Below are positions 34,794 to 43,291 of a stretch of DNA of 49,109 nucleotides, piece by piece. A program made the translations under genes and the position numbers. The stretch comes from Lactobacillus sp. UCMA15818. Lineage in GTDB: Bacteria; Bacillota; Bacilli; Lactobacillales; Lactobacillaceae. The first letter of the stretch is position 1; the number at the start of each line of letters is the position of its first letter. The notes below the pieces were generated by a model. It was not told where the DNA came from, ran no database searches, and saw nothing but the letters and a program-made list of their open reading frames with translations. The stretch covers positions 1 to 49,109 of the forward strand of contig NZ_VJYB01000013.1 in NCBI RefSeq assembly GCF_030400225.1, written 5' to 3'.

Positions 34794-35108
34794 ATGGTGA
34801 CGGAAATAGTAAGTAAGTCGGATATTCCTAAGGGCTTAGCACTTATTGCTTTTCATGCAGATTGGTGTGGACCATGTCAGATGTTTACACCCGTTTTTGA
34901 AGAATTGGAGAAAAGTTTTGGTAACAAGCTTTTCTTTGGGAGAGTAGATGTTCAAGAAAATCAAAAAATTGCACAGCAGTTTGATGTGCTGAGTATTCCT
35001 TGTACACTCTTATTTGAGAATGGTGTTCCAAAAGAAAAAATTAAGGGTTACAAGCCCTATGGACAGTTCGAAAAGTATCTTAAAAAGAAGTTAGGCGGAG
35101 AATTTTAA
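34794..35108 (+). CDS. Thioredoxin-family protein
   Basis: A 104-residue thiol-disulfide oxidoreductase with the canonical active site FHADWCGPCQMF (Cys29 and Cys32, approximate) and the cis-Pro in LSIPCTLLF. The extra Cys beside the cis-Pro is less common. GAGGGAG precedes the ATG; a GTG codon follows immediately and could also serve. It lies directly after the HAD gene. It may be an accessory thioredoxin rather than the main TrxA, given its short N-terminus. Confidence 0.92.
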   Translation: MVTEIVSKSDIPKGLALIAFHADWCGPCQMFTPVFEELEKSFGNKLFFGRVDVQENQKIAQQFDVLSIPCTLLFENGVPKEKIKGYKPYGQFEKYLKKKLGGEF

Positions 35109-35210
35109 CTTGTGAAGTATGTTTATCCGCAATCGATAGCGGATTGGATTAAAAGCTAAACTTTATACTGATTTCTACTTATCTTTAGTTTAATTTGCAA
35201 ATTTTCTTTT

Positions 35211-35238
35211 TTGTGTCCATACTGACTTTTGTTATAAT
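35211..35238 (+). promoter_or_regulatory. Promoter of the preQ1 riboswitch-queT unit
   Basis: TTGTGT (35211-35216) and a perfect TATAAT (35233-35238) are spaced by 16 nt. Transcription would begin just before the riboswitch stem. Confidence 0.6.
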
Positions 35239-35252
35239 TACAAGTATCATAA

Positions 35253-35297
35253 CGGTGGTTCGCGAAAATCCCACCGGAATAAAAAACTAGAAAGAGG
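35253..35297 (+). promoter_or_regulatory. preQ1 class I riboswitch
   Basis: CGGTGG (35253-35258) pairs with CCACCG (35271-35276). The loop TTCGCGAAAATC and the A-rich tail AATAAAAAACTAG fit the compact preQ1-I aptamer, in which the tail forms a pseudoknot with the stem-loop. The tail runs into the ribosome binding site AAAGAGG (35291-35297), so ligand binding would hide it: predicted translational repression by preQ1. The downstream gene encodes a queuosine-precursor transporter, which strongly supports this. Confidence 0.88.
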
Positions 35298-35305
35298 TAT
35301 CATAG

Positions 35306-35797
35306 ATGCAAAGTTCACACGAAAAGACAGTGGGAATTATTAAGGCTGGGCTAGTTGCTGCAATGTATGTTGTTTTGACTTTGACAGCTTCGGGATTGGC
35401 ATATGGGCCTATTCAGTTCAGACTTTCAGAGACCCTAAATAATCTTGCTATTTTTAATAAACGCTATATCTGGGCAATCACAATTGGGTGTGTAATCGCC
35501 AATTTATGGTCTAATCTTGGGATTACAGATGTTATTTTTGGATCACTAGGCTCACTTATGATGACGTCAATCAGTTATTGGCTTAGTAAATATGCGAAGA
35601 CGACAGCAGGAAAGTTAGCCGTCAGCGTAGTTGTATGTACGGTTTCAATGTGGAGTGTCGCACTGGAACTATATTTGATTAGCCATATCCCCTTTTGGGA
35701 AACATATTTGACGGTTGCGGCTGGAGAGTTAGCTGTATCTGTTTTAGGTGCTGTTATTATTAAGTTAGTTAGTTCAAGAGTAGACTTTAAGAAATAA
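35306..35797 (+). CDS. queT: QueT-family queuosine precursor transporter
   Basis: A 163-residue membrane protein with about five TM helices, the S component of an ECF-type importer for queuosine precursors such as preQ1. QFRLSETLNNLAIF and GCVIANLWSNLGITDVIFGS are characteristic of QueT. AAAGAGG lies eight nt before the ATG, within the riboswitch expression platform. The ECF energising module is not in the window. It is followed by a perfect 15-bp terminator hairpin. Confidence 0.95.
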   Translation: MQSSHEKTVGIIKAGLVAAMYVVLTLTASGLAYGPIQFRLSETLNNLAIFNKRYIWAITIGCVIANLWSNLGITDVIFGSLGSLMMTSISYWLSKYAKTTAGKLAVSVVVCTVSMWSVALELYLISHIPFWETYLTVAAGELAVSVLGAVIIKLVSSRVDFKK

Positions 35798-35880
35798 ACG
35801 ATAGTGTTTGAAGTATTAAGCGAATTTAAAACGCTGAGATAGTAGAACATGACAAAAGATTTTTGCTTATATTTGAATAA

Positions 35881-35968
35881 CTAGCGAGGCTTGGCCAAAA
35901 GTTATATTTTAGCCAAGCCTCGCTAGTTATTTCTTAATAAACGTGTTTCATAAGTTAAAATTCTAGTT
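35881..35968 (+). repeat. Intergenic repeat element, copy F (terminator hairpin plus truncated second module)
   Basis: CTAGCGAGGCTTGGC (35881-35895) and GCCAAGCCTCGCTAG (35912-35926) form a perfect 15-bp stem over a CAAAAGTTATATTTTA loop region, followed by TTATTTC. After it come AATAAACGTGTTTCATAAGT and AAAATTCT, matching the start of the second module of copy B, which then breaks off at the stop codon of the convergent VOC gene. It can end transcription of queT and, lacking a good T-run on that side, less well the minus-strand gene. Confidence 0.85.
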
Positions 35969-36332
35969 AGTGTTGATAGACGGCAATTTCAATAATATTA
36001 TCATCATAGTCTTTGATTCTAATAGCAGTCATTTTTCCAGAAGCTCCAACCTTCTCGCTTGGTTCATTGAGGACAGGAACATAGTAGCTGGCCAAGTGAT
36101 TCAATACGTCTTCCATAGGTGTGCTTGCTACGATACAGAAACTAACACGTTGGCTGCTGCTGGTTGCAGAAGGCACTAACTGTAATTCTAGTAGCTGGTG
36201 GCCACAATGCATAACTGCTTTTTCAGCATTCTCAGAGATGATAGGCATGTCAAAAACCTCGTGATAGAAGCGTACGGCACGTGAGATATTGGAAACGTTC
36301 AAAACAAGATAATCAATTCTTTTGATATTCAT
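35967..36332 (-). CDS. VOC-superfamily (glyoxalase/bleomycin resistance-like) protein
   Basis: A 121-residue single VOC module. The start NIKRIDYLVLNVSNISRAVRFYHEVFDMP is typical (first 20: NIKRIDYLVLNVSNISRAVR). A central GHQLLELQ and the C-terminal DYDDNIIEIAVYQ provide the usual metal-ligand positions of the beta-alpha-beta-beta-beta fold. The ATG lacks a clear ribosome binding site. An upstream in-frame TTG (36365) would add 11 residues and also lacks one, whereas AAAGGAAG lies further up at about 36406, out of useful range. The start is therefore uncertain. Function within the superfamily unknown. Confidence 0.78.
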   Translation of the reverse strand: MNIKRIDYLVLNVSNISRAVRFYHEVFDMPIISENAEKAVMHCGHQLLELQLVPSATSSSQRVSFCIVASTPMEDVLNHLASYYVPVLNEPSEKVGASGKMTAIRIKDYDDNIIEIAVYQH

Positions 36333-36448
36333 ACGAGTTGCTAAACGAAGGAACCTAGTACCCAATGCATTGCTAGATGAATCGACGTCTTGAGCAACTT
36401 CACTTCCTTTCTATGTTATTAAATAGCATTCCTCACAGATAGATTATA

Positions 36449-37765
36449 TCATGCAAAATTCTGCGTAAGGATGTTTCGCAGAAAAAGAGTACCAAAAAGG
36501 GCAACAATCAGTTCGGTAAAAGGAACACTTAGCCAAACCCCTGTTATGCCAAATAGGTAACCAAAGATGATAATAGTGGGTAGTAAAATCAGATAACCGC
36601 GAAGCAGCGATATGAAAAATGATAGGCGCGGTTGATTGATAGAAACAGAAAAAAGCATGATATTTATATTGATTCCTGAAAAAAAGAGACTTAGAAAATA
36701 AAGAGGAATACCATAACTAGCATATGTTACCAATAAGTTATTATGTTCGTTATTAAAAATATTAATGACAGGATATTTAAAAATAATTAAAAATAAATAA
36801 CCAACTAAAGCAATTGCAGAGCAGGTGATCAGACTAGCATAGAGTATCTTGTGTACATGTTCCCAGTTGTTTTTGCCATACTCACGAGCAACGAGCGGCT
36901 GCATTCCGAATGAGACACCGTTGAAGAAAGCCAGAACAATGATACCAATATTAGCAATTACTCCATAAGCTGCAACTTCATAATTACCGCCCAATCTTAG
37001 TAGAACGATGTTAAAAACGAAGATACTAATGCCTGTACTTAGTTCTGTTAGTAAGGAGGGAAATCCAAGCCTGATAACAGATTTTACTAGAACAAAATTT
37101 GGCATTCTCAATTTTAATCTAAGGTTTCTTGCAGGAAAAAAGCGATGATTTGTGAGAATTGCAAGACTTGTCAAGGGGGCGATGAGTGTTGCAAATGCAG
37201 CACCATTCATCCCCAATCCAAATGTAAAGACTAAAAGGTAATCGGCAATTACCACTACACCAGTTTCAGATAAGGTAGCAATCATTGTTAACTTGGGATT
37301 ACCATCATTTCTAATAAAATTAACTGAAATATAGTTTGCAATGAAGAGCGGGGCTGAAAGAGAAATGATTCTGAGATAGGGTGCAGCCACAGCAATTGTC
37401 TGTGAATTTGCTCCCATCAAATATAAAAGCTGATTGGTGAATAGATTTGCAATAATTACAAAAAAAATTCCAACCAAAATTCCTAGGATGAGCAATTGAC
37501 CGTACAACGAAATAGTATTATTCAAGTGTCTTTCTTTGTTCATAGAGTAAATCGTTGCGCCGCCAATTCCAAGCAGCAAACCAACAGAACTAAAAAGATT
37601 AAAAATGGGGAGAACAATGTTTAAAGAAGCTAGTCCAATTGCACCAGCAGCGAGCGCAATAAATAAAGTATCAACAATCACATATAGTGAAAGCCCTAGA
37701 GATGCAAAAATATTTTTAAGCGTATAATTTGCAAATTCTTGAATAATTGTCGTTTTTGATCCCAA
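36449..37765 (-). CDS. MATE-family efflux transporter
   Basis: A 438-residue membrane protein with about 12 TM helices, predicted to export drugs or metabolites in exchange for Na+ or H+. The N-terminal segment (LYVIVDTLFIALAAGAIGLA, then LNIVLPIFNLFSSVGLLLGI) and the repeat-half start (IRLGFPSLLTELSTGISIFV) match MatE domains. The TTG start has AGGAG nine nt upstream; no ATG fits. It follows a minus-strand terminator hairpin, so it is probably transcribed alone. Substrate unknown. Confidence 0.9.
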   Translation of the reverse strand: MGSKTTIIQEFANYTLKNIFASLGLSLYVIVDTLFIALAAGAIGLASLNIVLPIFNLFSSVGLLLGIGGATIYSMNKERHLNNTISLYGQLLILGILVGIFFVIIANLFTNQLLYLMGANSQTIAVAAPYLRIISLSAPLFIANYISVNFIRNDGNPKLTMIATLSETGVVVIADYLLVFTFGLGMNGAAFATLIAPLTSLAILTNHRFFPARNLRLKLRMPNFVLVKSVIRLGFPSLLTELSTGISIFVFNIVLLRLGGNYEVAAYGVIANIGIIVLAFFNGVSFGMQPLVAREYGKNNWEHVHKILYASLITCSAIALVGYLFLIIFKYPVINIFNNEHNNLLVTYASYGIPLYFLSLFFSGININIMLFSVSINQPRLSFFISLLRGYLILLPTIIIFGYLFGITGVWLSVPFTELIVALFGTLFLRNILTQNFA

Positions 37766-37911
37766 TGGACAAATCTCCTAACAATGATTATTTCAAATTC
37801 AGTAAATCCAGGGGTTAAATGATAAGGTTGTGTTTTTGAAGCTTCCTCTGCTGTGAAAATAATCTTTGTCTGCAAGAAGGTTCAAAGCAAAGTCATATTA
37901 TAATCATAAAA

Positions 37912-37956
37912 GGACCTCCTAAGTTAGATTTTTGTCCAACTTGAGGGGGTCACTAT
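37912..37956 (-). terminator. Minus-strand terminator hairpin after the prolyl aminopeptidase gene
   Basis: Read on the minus strand, GACCCCCTCAAGTT pairs with AACTTAGGAGGTC around an unpaired loop, followed by CTTTT. The stem has one bulge. It separates pip from the MATE gene. Confidence 0.6.
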
Positions 37957-37979
37957 CTGTAATGGAACGCACACCTGCT

Positions 37980-38894
37980 CTATTTTTTCGATTCCGGAAA
38001 ATGATGGCTTTCAACATCAACAAGAAATTGTTCCAAATGTTTAAAATAGACAGGAGCATTATCAATCATGTGATGATGCCCACCATTGGGAGTTGTTTCC
38101 AGTCTAGCATTTGGAATAGTTGCAGCCATTCGCTTAGCTGTTTCAAGCGGCATTGTTTCATGTTCACCATAAGTGATTAGTGTGGGCATCTGTAGTTTAT
38201 GAATGTCGTTTCTACGATCCCAGCCCTTCATTTTACCCGTGACAACAAATTCATTGTCACCTTGGAAATAATTATAGACAGGTGTAGCCATTGTATCTGT
38301 TAAATGTGAGATTGCTGGTGGCTGCTTACGGTCAACGTATCCCTGGTTTAATTTATCAATTAGAGATTGATAACGCTCGTTAGCATAGTTGTTTTCAGAT
38401 TCACACTTTTTCATGAAAGCAAGATCGACATCTGAAAATTCTTTTTCGCGAATCTTATTAACATTAGTTACATACTCTTCGATATTATCGGTCATACTAG
38501 AAATGATGATTCCCTTTAGGTGTTCAGGGTACTTAAGAGCATATTCTTGTGTTAAGATTCCTCCCCATGATTGGCCAATCAGGTAAAAGTCTTCTAAGCC
38601 AAGCTTTATTCTGACTTCTTCTACTTCATCTATAAAGTAGTCCATATTTAGAAATTTATCGATGTTTTCCTGAATACTAAAGTCTGGTTGATCTGAGTAC
38701 CAAGAGCCTAATTGATCATACATGGTTACCTGAACACCAAGCTTTGCTAATTTACTAGCAAAATTTTCGTAATACTCGTGGTTACCACCAGGGCCGCCAT
38801 GAAGGCAAAGTAATTTGATTTTTCCTTTACCTTCTGTATGGGTCCAAAGATGATAACCATTATCTAATGTAAGAATAGTAGTTCCTTGTTTCAT
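37980..38894 (-). CDS. pip: Proline iminopeptidase (prolyl aminopeptidase, S33)
   Basis: A 304-residue alpha/beta hydrolase that removes N-terminal proline from peptides (PepI in lactobacilli). LCLHGGPGGNHEYYENFA is the S33 oxyanion motif, the nucleophile is Ser109 in GQSWGGILTQ, the acid lies in the ITYGEHETMPL region, and the His is in GGHHHMID. MYDQLGSWYSDQPD is shared with Lactobacillus PepI. The gene lies just downstream of pepX on the same strand, separated by a degenerate repeat copy. Both complete proline-peptide breakdown. Confidence 0.93.
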   Translation of the reverse strand: MKQGTTILTLDNGYHLWTHTEGKGKIKLLCLHGGPGGNHEYYENFASKLAKLGVQVTMYDQLGSWYSDQPDFSIQENIDKFLNMDYFIDEVEEVRIKLGLEDFYLIGQSWGGILTQEYALKYPEHLKGIIISSMTDNIEEYVTNVNKIREKEFSDVDLAFMKKCESENNYANERYQSLIDKLNQGYVDRKQPPAISHLTDTMATPVYNYFQGDNEFVVTGKMKGWDRRNDIHKLQMPTLITYGEHETMPLETAKRMAATIPNARLETTPNGGHHHMIDNAPVYFKHLEQFLVDVESHHFPESKK

Positions 38895-38946
38895 TAATAT
38901 ACACCCGATTTCTTTATCAATAATTTAATCATACCACCATGAGCAG

Positions 38947-39054
38947 AGAGTGTGGCATAGATTGGTAAAATTTGGATACTAACTTGAAATTGCGAACATA
39001 ACGGTCCTTGCATAAATAAAGCAAACAAATTAGAATTTAACGTCTGATTCAGCT
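38947..39054 (-). repeat. Intergenic repeat element, degenerate minus-strand copy G
   Basis: Read on the minus strand it begins AGCTGAATCAGACGTTAAAT, matching the first module of copy B (AGCTGGGTCAAAAGTTAAAT). After a deletion it resumes with TTATGTTCGCAATTTCAAGT and ends CTATGCCACACTC, the 3' half of the second module. It follows pepX, in the pepX direction, and its first nucleotides overlap the last codons of pepX. Confidence 0.75.
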
Positions 39055-41469
39055 TTTTTTAGAAAGATGCAAAGCCAATTTGCTTTCCGCTAATTGGATC
39101 GAATATGACTGCTCTTCATTCCCACGGACTGTCATTCGCATATCTGTAGCATAAATTACCAATCCCAATTGATGATTTTTTGGAATCTTATAGAATGTTG
39201 GCTGCAACTTCAATGAGACTGGATAAAAGGTATTTGGAAGTAATTCATCATTTTTCCATAATGAAGTACGATTTTGAAGATTGATGTGACCAACAGAAAT
39301 CATCTTCCAAGGTGTTTCTTTATCCATTGTGAATTCTGTCAAGTCGTCTTCGCGCCAATGGTATCCTAAACCAAGTGATTTTCTCGCAAGTGTAGTGGGG
39401 ATTGGCTTGAGTCTCTTTTTACTTCCATAATCAACAAGCATGAAGCTGAGCAATCCATGGTCTTTATTTGTAGAAACTTTCACAGTAACTTCGGGAGTCC
39501 CTCGCAAAAGCAGCTCCTCATCAAAAATTGCTGATTTAAAGATTAGCCGGTTGTTTTTCAATGGTGAATTCTCCACTTGTAAGAGATGCTCTTTCCAGAG
39601 TGAATGATTTGAAGAGTATAGGGAAAAGGCTTCTTCATTCAAATAATCTTGAAAGTGAGCTGCACCATCTTGCAATTCGCTATTTTCAGGAACAAGCTCA
39701 TGTTGTTGCAGTAATAGATTCTGTATAGGCTCGTTTGAGTCCCAATCCTGATAGTTATGCCATGTTTCAGCCTGCAAATTGTCCTGTACAAGTATATCAG
39801 GCAGAACTTCAGCTGCCTTGTTAGGCACGTTATATAATTTATATGACAGCCAGAGATTCATCATATCAGTGAAGTCAAGTGAACGGAAGTTATTGATATA
39901 AATATGTTGTCCCTGATGCAAGATGAGCTTTCGTGTGACTGGCAGTTCTTTCAGTGAGTTCCATAATTGATAAACATTGCGGGGCTTGACGTTCCAATCG
40001 TTTAATCCATGAACCATTACAATGTCAGCTTTAATATTTTTAATGTTTTTCAAGTAATTGCGAGCATCCCAAAATGAATTATAATTTCCCGTTGTTCGAT
40101 CTTGATCTTCAGTAATCTGTTGTAAATGCTGGTCAAATAAATTTTTAACTGTCAGATAATCACCAGCCTGTTTTTTTCGGCTAAAGCATTCTAGTGCTAG
40201 TACATCGGCATCTTCTCCAGGAAATCCGCTGGGAGCCACGACTAAACCACCATCACGATAATAATCATACCAGTTGGAAATTGCAGCTTCAGAGATAATG
40301 GTTTTAAGCCCGGCAACTCCTGTTGTTGCGGCAGCAGTCGCAAGTGTTCCTAAATATGATCTACCAGTCATTGCGATGGCATTGTTGCACCACCAAGCCG
40401 TAATTTGAACATTATCTGTTTTATTCGTAAAAGCTCGGCGCTGATTATTTAGCCATTCAATAATAGCAACAGTAGAAGCTGTTTCGTTCTCTGAACCGCA
40501 TGTCCGAAAGCCATCCGATTCCATGGTACCAATTCCCGCAGCATAAACGGCGGCAAAACCGCGGGCAAGAAAATAATCGTTAAGAGTGTATGAGAATTCC
40601 CTGCTAAATGTTTCGGAGGCTTCAGTTGTAGTACCGGCTGTCACTCTTGGATCAGGCAATGATAACTGAGGAGAATGGTAGGCAATATCGTCATAGGTTG
40701 TGTTGTTTGGAACTTTGTGAATCAAAGGCACATTCATTGAATGCATGAGCTTGTCTCCGTCTTCATCGTTGGTGCCTTGATTGTAGGGACTGGCAGTATA
40801 TAATGCTGGGACTCTTAGACCAATGTTGGTTTCAACTGGTCTGATTACTTCTACTTTCAGCAAATCGAGTTTGCCATCTTTATCGGTATCTAATGAGGAT
40901 TCAACGTAGACGACTTCGCGGATTAGTCTATCCGTGTCAAATACTGGTTGGGCCTTACCGTTGAAGAAAAGTGGTTGAGAAATTTTCCCGTAAAAATTTA
41001 CGAAGAATCCCTGCGTAGCCAAATTATCAAGCAATAACTGACCATTTTTTGTGTGGGTACACAATAGTTCATACCATGCCGAAAATAATGCGGTGGTGGT
41101 AGAAATATTGTCAATATATGGAAGATTGATTTTTTTCATTGCGTCTAGTGGATTTGAAAAATCAAAGTCAATAGTTGGGAGAAACTCTAATAATTGTAAA
41201 GCAACATTGTAAAATGCAGTTACAGAAAATTTTCCTTGATCAGTATATGTGAGCAAGTTAGTATTTTCATCCGCTAAGAGTGCAGCTAGTTTCTCAGATT
41301 GTGAGCTAGCTGTCAGCGCTTGTGGAAATGCTCGGATAATTAACTCACGCCATACTTCTGCAAGATTCTTGCTTGCAAGCATTTCCGGTGTCAAGTAACC
41401 AATACCTTCAAGCTCAGCAATTTTTTGTGAATCTGGAGTAGCAATATGAGCAAATTGATTGTTTTTCAA
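39049..41469 (-). CDS. pepX: Xaa-Pro dipeptidyl-peptidase PepX
   Basis: An 806-residue cytoplasmic S15 serine peptidase that releases Xaa-Pro dipeptides from peptide N-termini. The N-terminal dimerisation domain (about 1-145) precedes the alpha/beta hydrolase core. The nucleophile is in AMTGRSYLGTLATAA (about residue 350), the Asp in MVHGLNDWNVKP and the His in LHQGQHIYI. A C-terminal jelly-roll domain follows. The TTG start is chosen because AGGAGG lies seven nt upstream and KNNQFAHIATP matches the family N-terminus. An in-frame ATG 120 nt earlier would add a sequence encoded across the upstream terminator hairpin, which is implausible. Length is typical. Confidence 0.95.
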   Translation of the reverse strand: MKNNQFAHIATPDSQKIAELEGIGYLTPEMLASKNLAEVWRELIIRAFPQALTASSQSEKLAALLADENTNLLTYTDQGKFSVTAFYNVALQLLEFLPTIDFDFSNPLDAMKKINLPYIDNISTTTALFSAWYELLCTHTKNGQLLLDNLATQGFFVNFYGKISQPLFFNGKAQPVFDTDRLIREVVYVESSLDTDKDGKLDLLKVEVIRPVETNIGLRVPALYTASPYNQGTNDEDGDKLMHSMNVPLIHKVPNNTTYDDIAYHSPQLSLPDPRVTAGTTTEASETFSREFSYTLNDYFLARGFAAVYAAGIGTMESDGFRTCGSENETASTVAIIEWLNNQRRAFTNKTDNVQITAWWCNNAIAMTGRSYLGTLATAAATTGVAGLKTIISEAAISNWYDYYRDGGLVVAPSGFPGEDADVLALECFSRKKQAGDYLTVKNLFDQHLQQITEDQDRTTGNYNSFWDARNYLKNIKNIKADIVMVHGLNDWNVKPRNVYQLWNSLKELPVTRKLILHQGQHIYINNFRSLDFTDMMNLWLSYKLYNVPNKAAEVLPDILVQDNLQAETWHNYQDWDSNEPIQNLLLQQHELVPENSELQDGAAHFQDYLNEEAFSLYSSNHSLWKEHLLQVENSPLKNNRLIFKSAIFDEELLLRGTPEVTVKVSTNKDHGLLSFMLVDYGSKKRLKPIPTTLARKSLGLGYHWREDDLTEFTMDKETPWKMISVGHINLQNRTSLWKNDELLPNTFYPVSLKLQPTFYKIPKNHQLGLVIYATDMRMTVRGNEEQSYSIQLAESKLALHLSKKS

Positions 41470-41530
41470 GATCGTACCTCCTGGATTTAATTCCTTGATT
41501 GCTTGATTATACAATATAATTGAGCAAAAT

Positions 41531-41571
41531 AAAAAAAGGATCGGATCAAAAAATAATTTTGACCTCGTTCC
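41531..41571 (-). terminator. Minus-strand intrinsic terminator after the APC permease gene
   Basis: On the minus strand GGAACGAGGTCAAAA pairs with TTTTGATCCGATCC (one bulge and mismatches), followed by seven T's. The TCAAAA/TTTTGA core again resembles the first module of the dispersed repeats. Confidence 0.75.
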
Positions 41572-41615
41572 AATTTTAGTTTGTTCCAATTTTATTAATT
41601 TACAAATTTATTAGC

Positions 41616-43010
41616 TTATTTTTCACTTTCCAATTTGCTATGTTTTATGCCATATGTGAAATAAAGAACCATCCCGATAATAAACCAGAGGATTGATGCA
41701 ACCCATGTTTCCGCAGATAGGCGTGTCATCATGATGATGCACAAAACTCCAGAAATAATTGGTAAAATAGGATAAAATGGAACTTTAAAGCCGTCATGAG
41801 AGATATCTGTTCGTTTGCGCAGCGGAAGTATTCCGAAAGAAACGAAGGTAAATGCAATCAAGGTTCCGATATTTACCAGATTAGCAAGCTGATTGAGTGA
41901 GACTAATCCACCCAGAGTAGCAATGATTATTGTGACAACGAGCATACTGTTGTTTGGAGTGTGACTCTTAGAATTGATTCTTCCGAGAAAATCAGGTAAA
42001 AGCCCATCGCGCCCAATCGAGTAGATTAAGCGGGAACTACTATAAATCATAGTGACCATCATCGTGAACATTCCAGCCAGAGCACCTATAGAAATAATAC
42101 CGGCTACCCAGTTTTGATTAACCGCCTGAAGTGCAAAAGCAACTGGATCTGCTACATTCAGCTTGGTATAAGAAATCATACCAGTCAAAACAATAGAGAC
42201 TAAGATATAAAGAATAGTACAAATTACAAGGGTGCCAAGAATACCTAAAGGCATATTCTTCCGTGGGTTCTTAACTTCAGCGGCTGAAGCCGAAACTACA
42301 TCAAATCCAAGATAGGCAAAGAAAACAGAAGAGGCACCCACAAATATTCCATTAACCCCAAAGGGCATAAATGGCTGCCAATTAGCGGGCTTAATATAGA
42401 ATGCACCAACAATTAGAAAAATTACAATAATAGCTATTTTTACCAGTACAATGATGTTGTTAATTCTAATTGAAGATTTGACACCTTTGGAAAGCATGAA
42501 GGAAATTAAGAGAATAATTAAGACTGCAGCGAGATTAATATATGTTCCATTTGCTGGATCGAAGTTGCCGCTAAGTGCCTTAGGTATTTGAATACCAAAG
42601 CCCAATAGAAATGACTTAAAATAAGCTGACCATCCTGTTGATACGGCAGCAACGGCGAGCATGTATTCAAGTATTAATGCCCAACCGAGGAACCACCCGA
42701 CAATCTCACCAAAAACAACTGTTCCAAATGAATAGGCACTGCCAGCAATCGGCAATGCTGCAGAAAATTCAGCATAGCATAATGCAGCTGTAGAACAAAC
42801 AATCGCTGCTAAAATAAATGATAATACGATACTTGGACCAGTATGCATAGCAGCTACAGTTCCCGGAAGTATGAAGATTCCTGCACCAATAACAGCTCCA
42901 ACACCAAGTGCAATAAGATCACCGGCACCCAAGGTTTTCACAAAACGATTGTCTTTGGTGATATAACGGGATAGACTTTCTTTGCGTAAAACGCGTTCCT
43001 TTAGATTCAA
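41616..43010 (-). CDS. APC-family amino acid permease (cationic amino acid transporter type)
   Basis: A 464-residue permease with about 12 TM helices. GVGAVIGAGIFILPGTVAA in TM1 is the amino acid/polyamine/organocation hallmark, and FFAYLGFDVVSASAAEVKNP in TM6 is typical of the CAT/YfnA group. The TTG start has GAGG eight nt upstream; no ATG fits the N-terminus. It ends in an intrinsic terminator before pepX, so it is its own transcript. Substrate not determinable; lysine/arginine or branched-chain amino acids are family options. Confidence 0.9.
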   Translation of the reverse strand: MNLKERVLRKESLSRYITKDNRFVKTLGAGDLIALGVGAVIGAGIFILPGTVAAMHTGPSIVLSFILAAIVCSTAALCYAEFSAALPIAGSAYSFGTVVFGEIVGWFLGWALILEYMLAVAAVSTGWSAYFKSFLLGFGIQIPKALSGNFDPANGTYINLAAVLIILLISFMLSKGVKSSIRINNIIVLVKIAIIVIFLIVGAFYIKPANWQPFMPFGVNGIFVGASSVFFAYLGFDVVSASAAEVKNPRKNMPLGILGTLVICTILYILVSIVLTGMISYTKLNVADPVAFALQAVNQNWVAGIISIGALAGMFTMMVTMIYSSSRLIYSIGRDGLLPDFLGRINSKSHTPNNSMLVVTIIIATLGGLVSLNQLANLVNIGTLIAFTFVSFGILPLRKRTDISHDGFKVPFYPILPIISGVLCIIMMTRLSAETWVASILWFIIGMVLYFTYGIKHSKLESEK

Positions 43011-43291
43011 AAGAAATACCTCACTTTTTCTTTATTTAATTATTATGACTTAGATGATAAACATATTTGAAGTGTTCTGTCAATTCATGTCGGGGAAAAT
43101 AAAATAAACGGGAAATGCTTGTTACAAGAGTGTTATTTGTGAAATGTATGAAAAAATCTTGAAATATCAGTTTTTTATTGGCTTTTTCATAGTAATAAGA
43201 GACTAGAGTTATTATAATTGCTATATGTAATGGTTACTATGCAGGAAGGTATTATGCAAAAAGTCAACTTAGAAAAATTAATCAGCTTGGA
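43011..43291. other. Divergent intergenic region between the APC permease and the guanylate kinase-like gene
   Basis: About 280 nt of AT-rich sequence. A TATAAT-like box lies near 43213 (TTATTATAATTGC) without a good -35. No small gene, riboswitch or repeat copy was seen. Confidence 0.4.

Noticed and set aside
35125-35144. ATCCGC/GCGGAT hairpin after the thioredoxin gene as a terminator
   Set aside because: The stem is six bp and no T-run follows on either strand; too weak to call.
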